From Zantedeschia hybrid cultivar (Eukaryota; Streptophyta; Magnoliopsida; Alismatales; Araceae): DNA of 64,000 bases. Location: assembly GCA_030544215.1 (NCBI GenBank), contig JARZZO010000002.1, positions 22,443,395 through 22,507,394 on the forward strand, written 5' to 3'. Shown here one piece after another: positions 59,701 to 64,000 of this stretch. The notes under the pieces are model-generated. The model did not search any database and was not told where the DNA came from. It saw nothing but the letters and a program-made list of their open reading frames with translations. A program made the position numbers and the translations under genes. Within the stretch, counting starts at the first letter, position 1, and every line of letters begins with the position of its first letter.

Positions 59701-62700
59701 GAAGTCATGACCAATACAAACACCATACAAGGTGTTGAAGCTTTTGATGTCAGCTGTCAACCCAGAGTGGAGGAGGTGAGCCTGTGGTGTTGTACATTCT
59801 TATTGCTCCATTCTCCATTAGCGCTAAGACTGATAATTTTGATCCTACGGAATCCAGCTGTGGCTACTCTGCCTTCTAAAAAAATACAAGGCCAACTGTG
59901 ACTAGGATAATGATACAAATCTATGTGTGGGTAGTCTTCCCTAGTCCATGAATAAAAATAGGTTAAAAAAGCGGCTTTCTCCTTCTTGTGTGCTCAGTCA
60001 AGCTATGATGATCGAGGCCTAAAGCCAATTGGGGTCTTTTGTGTAACTGACATTGTGAAGAAGATAAAAAATAGATTCTATGCATATGAAATCAGGAAGA
60101 TTACTTTGCAGAGTAAGTACGACCCAAAAACAAACTCATGACATATAATAATATGAACTACAAGTAGAACCTACAACCATTTGCCATAAAGATATCAACA
60201 TAGCAAATTAAGAAAGTGAGATCACTAGTGCATTGCTGCAACAAGCACCTAAGCCATTAATATTGTAATGCATGTCAGTGTAGTATCATACTGTAAACCA
60301 TACAAGCTTTAACAGCACTCCTGGAATGAAACAAGGAAAATTACAATAGCAAAAGTCATATTGGTAGCTAATACTAAAGCAACCACAAAAATGAATCCTA
60401 GCATACACTATTAATTCTGGCAAGTAAAACACATAGTAAGGCTTCATCAATTCTGATCTGGTCCAAAGTTCCTAAAAAAATGTTAGATCTGAAGATGAAA
60501 AAGGGCTACACATTTTGGCATCAACTAAGAATGGAATTTGGGCAGGTTGGGATGGATTATGCAGTAATTTGGGAACCAAATTTGAAATACCCAGCCCAAT
60601 TCCAAAATAATGAATTTGGTTGGGTTGGGTTGGGCTCATGGTTGGCAGTATCGGCCAATACCGATACCAATATGGTACCGGCCGATACTGATACCAGTAC
60701 GTATCGGTATCAGTACCCTCCGATACCGGTACCGATTCCAATACTGCCATCCTTGGTTGGGCTGGCCCAATTTATAGATAGTTTGTTAGAAGTATTCTAC
60801 TTTGAGTAACACTTGCTGCACTGACCCCAGTGCTGCACTGAGGGTCAATGCAGTGGGTAAAAAAATTTATTTTTTGAATTTTTTAGGTGAGCATTTTTTA
60901 CTGTTCATTGGGGCGCAGTTTTTTATTTTCAGATGTTTTTTTGTGTCGCCCTATCAAAGATTGGCCTGTACGGACATGTAGTGCACCTTGGGGCCCATCT
61001 AAAAAATTCAAAAAAAAATTTCACCCACTGCACTGACCCTCAGTGCAGCACTGGAGCAATGCGGTAGGTATTACTCTTCTACTGTTTGTATGAGTTAATG
61101 CCAGAACAATTTCAGCCCAAACCAACCCAAATTTAAGTTATTTAATTCAACCCATTTTAGATAATTTGAGTCAGCCCAATTTAATATAATATGGCTGGGC
61201 TGGGCCATGGGCTGGCCCGTCCAATTGACACCCCTATAACTACCTCCCCACCCCCCACCCCCAAAAAAAGAACACAAAAAAGCCCTTTTGTCTGGGTCAT
61301 ACACAGCAACCCCGAATGATGTAACATGTGGCTCCAAGAAGGTTATTTTAGGACTAGTAGACCATGAGCTAAAATTAGGAGAAAATAAAAATCGATGTTC
61401 TGTAAACCCGTAATATAGACCAATTCAAGCACATACTGTACCACCTGTTTTCAGTGCAACACTTTACCTCCTCAAGGGCTTAATAAGAGTTACTTAGTTG
61501 AGAGGCCAAAAAAAAAAGTCCAGAGAAGTTTCAGTAATATTGGAAACAAGGACAATTTTCAGACACACGTAGGACTGCAAAATGAAGTCATGGGACTAAA
61601 AGTTACTACTATATGCAGGCTAAACTAATAGACAGATGCATAATGTATTGCAACAGCCATATCATTCACAATTCATCAATTTCATAGACAGATATTGCAG
61701 TAAGCCAGATAAATTCACAATTAAATCCAATTCATGACATAATCCAGTAACCGAAGAGCTAGCTAGCTACACACTGAAAAAGAATAAACAGCAGACCTTA
61801 AAAAGTGGCACCCTCATTGCTTCATAACATCATACAATGAATACCTAGAGCATCTAGATTTAAATAATCCCCAAGTAGCAAAGTGAGTTAAAAACATACC
61901 AAGCATTTGTCACAAACACGGACAGGCTGAGCTTGCTCATCTGCAGTTAAAGCAATCCTACCACTGGTGCACTTGTCACAGAAAATATCACCACAACTCC
62001 GGCAGTGATGCTGAAAGTGAGAAAAAAGAACAAGCATTGAGTAGTAAAGGCATGAATATTGTACTAAACAACGAACTTAAAAAGCCATCATATGTAATGT
62101 TTCGAGCCAAGAATCTTTAATGATTGTTCAAGCTTGCTCATTTGGATATTAAACAAGCTTGAGCCAAGTATTGAGTAATTCGCGAGCCCAATGAGTTCAT
62201 CATAGATTTAGTATAAAGATTTTTTTAATTTAAATTTATAAACTCGGGCCTAAGCACGGCGAGTACCAAGTTGTTTGCACCCCTAGTTATTTGATAGAAA
62301 ACTCCATAAGACAACTAATGTCTTATTAACTAAGCTTATTCATGAATGGCATAATTACATGAATACTTAAAAGAGGTCTTAACAGAACGAAATGAGCTCT
62401 CAACGAGTACGAAAACAAGCTGTTAATGAGTACTTAAATAGCTTGTTCACGAACATAATCGAGCCAAGCTCGCATGTGTTCAAGCCATAGTTGTCAATCC
62501 CGTCTCATCCCGGCTTGTCCCGGCCGGGACATCCCGTCCCAATGAGAAAATGGGACGGAACAGTCTGGTCTGTCCCAGTACCTGTCATAGTCTATCCCGG
62601 ACCATCCTGGCCAGTCCCGATTTGTCCTGGCCCGTCCCGGCCTTTCCCAACCAGAATTTGTATTTTTACGTGAGATTTTCTTAAGTACTTAAGCTCCTCG

Positions 62701-63240
62701 TAAACTTATTTTGGAGTGTTCATTTAATGAATATACTCATCTATAAACCCATATTTGTTGTCATATGTATGGAAAAAAATTCCGGCACGGGACAGCGGAA
62801 TTGTCCGGGACACGGGGACGTCCCATCCCAATAAGAAAAACGGGACAAGGACCGGGACGGGATTGACAACAATGGTTCAAACTTGGCTCATTTAATGAAC
62901 CGAGCGCAAATTTTGTTAAACCTTGTTTATTTTGCTTAATAAATGAGCTGAGTTGAGTTATTACAGTCTTGCGAGCTGTTCATCAAGCATATTGGTTCAT
63001 TCACAACCCAAGATAAAATTACTTTTGCACATGATAAGATTTCTATAGTCACTTTGATAGTTGATACCAGACATTTTTTTCCTCATAATGTAGCCACTAT
63101 TTGGATGCAATAAATTGCATCTACCATATACATGTGTAGTTAGCAACTCAAATGTAATCAAGGAAAAGTATTACCCTGCGTACAAAAGCTCCAAAATCTG
63201 TTCCACAAGACGTGCATTTATTTACTGCTTCATCAGGAAC
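53721..63240 (-). CDS. FREE1: FREE1-like FYVE-domain ESCRT component, C-terminal 151 residues (5' part outside window)
   Basis: Six exons: 63240-63175, 62010-61900, 58973-58881, 54201-54168, 54073-54000, 53798-53721; phases match throughout. The frame opens VPDEAVNKCTSCGTDFGAF, so at least one upstream exon lies beyond the right edge. The FYVE zinc finger has eight Cys in four pairs, the RRHHCRSCG lipid-binding motif split across a splice, and RVC near its end. It binds PI3P on endosomes. Next come SQ-type helix AEVTQRLSNAKDMA...SHEDLARKLQEEMDKN and a second Cys pair module CPTCTVHLQVQVP...CGVCQHPFLVNAN. Order and wording match the C-terminus of plant FREE1/FYVE1, which acts in ESCRT-dependent sorting, vacuole transport and autophagy. 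Exon 54201-54168 is only 34 bases, after a 4.7-kb intron. Confidence 0.9.
56480..56990 (+). mobile_element. 5'-truncated LINE remnant in opposite orientation
   Basis: Plus strand reads LCLCGDKEESSDHVFAGC, the Cys/His zinc-knuckle found after LINE reverse transcriptases, and then, after a frame shift, MWWMILHGSLWGSLEREEPK, the usual sequel. An untranslated tail with CTTGTACATTCCCTTC and GGTACCATCCACG ends in an A-rich stretch near 56990. It looks like a 3' fragment inserted into the minus-strand LINE. Confidence 0.65.
56983..57537. repeat. Tandem triplication, 3 x 185 bp
   Basis: Three abutting units, 56983-57167, 57168-57352 and 57353-57537, each starting AAATTATAAATTCAATCCTC and ending TTTCTGCTTTTCCACC. 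Differences are single bases (TATTTCC versus TACTTCC, AAGATC versus AAGTTC). On the minus strand the unit is LINE linker sequence, so the repeat grew from a transposon fragment. Confidence 0.92.
58982..60636 (-). other. FREE1 intron between the FYVE and post-FYVE exons, left part
   Basis: AT-rich intron sequence with no recognised element or exon before the MITE at 60637. Confidence 0.45.
60637..60755. mobile_element. hAT-type MITE, 119 bp, with 8-bp duplication
   Basis: GTTGGGCT flanks both sides exactly (60629-60636, 60756-60763). Ends are CATGGTTGGCAGTATCGG and, reverse-complemented, CAAGGATGGCAGTATTGG. The interior repeats CCGATACCGGTA-type units, as at 39708. The flanks are GGTT/GGGTT repetitive, slightly weakening the duplication. 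Confidence 0.8.
60804..61076. mobile_element. Foldback MITE, 273 bp, Mutator-like family
   Basis: Nine-base flanks TTCTACTTT (60795-60803) and TTCTACTGT (61077-61085) match at 8 of 9. Inverted ends share GAGTAA and a strong inner part around CCAGTGCTGCACTGAGGGTC. The core ATTTTTTACTGTTCATTGGG resembles the element at 34226. It lies about 50 bases from the hAT MITE. Confidence 0.75.
62125..63010. repeat. Old interspersed repeat split by a younger MITE
   Basis: Phrases TTCAAGCTTGCTCATTTGG, CAAGCTTGAGCC and ACTTGGCTCATTTAATGAAC on both sides of 62486-62874 belong to one inverted-repeat-rich element related to 38300-38760. Limits are approximate. Confidence 0.4.
62486..62874. mobile_element. hAT-type MITE, 389 bp, rich in CCCGGGAC motifs
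   Basis: Flanks GTTCAAGC (62478-62485) and GTTCAAAC (62875-62882) match 7 of 8. Ends: CATAGTTGTCAATCCCGTC and, reverse-complemented, CATTGTTGTCAATCCCGTC. Near each end are repeated TCCCGGCC/GGGACGG units. It is in the intron between the two FYVE exons and disrupts the repeat around it. Confidence 0.8.
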
Positions 63241-63970
63241 CTAAACAAAGAAATGTAAGTAGATAACATCAAGAGAGCTGATAACAGTAAAGACACTAAT
63301 CTTCATAGAAGAGGAAAATTGTATGAATCTAGCCACTGGCTGAGATATAACAATTAAAGTAAAAGCAGTCATTAAGTTTAAAGCCTCTTAGATACAATGA
63401 GAACTGTGATTTTTTTTTGCCATGTGATTGGGAAAGGCTGATGCCTAACTAGCTTTAGCGCTCACCTAATCCCATTTGCCTTTAATTTGCCAATAAAACA
63501 CACCACACAGTACACATGTACGAGAAAAATGACATGGAAGGAAGAAATCGCTACTGATCACGCATCACATACATGAGAGAAATCACATGGAATGAACTCT
63601 GCCCATTATCCATGTGAGCCACTCATCTCTGCCGTTGTCATGCAAAACTTATTCCTCAGCCAGGCGTCATCATGCTTGCTTGTGCATGAAGCTGCTCTTT
63701 CTGTTTTCCCAGAGGCATCTCCAAAACCTTAAACATGGAATTCTCCTTTGTCCTTCTCCTCATTCACTTTCTGCCCTTTAAACAAATGCTATACTGTTTC
63801 ACTCGTCCTTTGGGGAGGTAAAATCAGTAAGTGCACACTATCTTTTTGAGCCACCTGACGCTAGTGATGGCAACTTCTCAATTCAGTCTATCCCAAAGGT
63901 TGAAACATCTGTCATCATCACCAACAATATTCATAATGACTTGGAATATTTTGCTAGTTAGTGATGCCAT

Positions 63971-64000
63971 CAAGGATGGCAGTACCGGTACCGGTATCGG
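63971..64000. mobile_element. Left end of a third GGTACC-type hAT MITE, cut by the window edge
   Basis: CAAGGATGGCAGTACCGG followed by GTACCGGTATCGG equals the family end seen at 39854 and 60755. Confidence 0.6.

Noticed and set aside
1..64000. CRISPR arrays, operons, phage or other prokaryotic systems
   Set aside because: All tandem repeats found are abutting or low-complexity, without regular unique spacers, and the genes are spliced plant genes.

Overview
The window is plant nuclear DNA. Every gene is split by GT-AG introns, the products are plant families (a USP-domain cytoplasmic kinase, SKP1, MCA/CNR13 with a PLAC8 domain, the plant ESCRT protein FREE1), and the spacers are full of hAT, Helitron, Mutator-like, LINE and SINE debris. 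GC-rich first exons, very long introns and CNR13-like wording suggest a monocot, perhaps a palm; this is inference. No prokaryote-like, viral or CRISPR system is present.

Layout. (1) 1307-4541 (+): complete 10-exon receptor-like cytoplasmic kinase, 689 aa, with an N-terminal USP-like domain. (2) 5711-14606 (-), convergent with it: 3-exon gene for a 310-aa Lys-rich, probably nuclear protein of unknown function. Its 7.9-kb first intron holds a 3.0-kb hAT element with an 8-bp target duplication and a decayed transposase. (3) 14.9-26.4 kb: gene-poor and AT-rich, with a GC-rich island at 16.1-17.2 kb, a Helitron nested in another Helitron (17967-21489) and foldback elements. (4) 26778-29625 (-): two-exon SKP1. 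(5) 29.9-34.0 kb: spacer with a SINE bounded by 18-bp duplications. (6) 34078-44789 (-): seven-exon MCA-type mechanosensing/calcium gene, 407 aa, with MITEs and tandem repeats in its introns. (7) 44.8-53.6 kb: promoter and spacer with diverged repeats. (8) 53721-63240 (-): last six exons of a FREE1-like FYVE gene, whose 5' part lies beyond the right edge; its introns hold two opposed LINE remnants, a 3 x 185-bp repeat and several MITEs.

The genes do not form a pathway: SKP1 serves SCF ubiquitin ligases, MCA acts at the plasma membrane, FREE1 in endosomal sorting, the kinase in signalling. What unites the window is that intact ordinary genes have absorbed many transposons into introns. Exon borders were set by hand from splice dinucleotides, reading-frame continuity and remembered family resemblance; no alignment was run.
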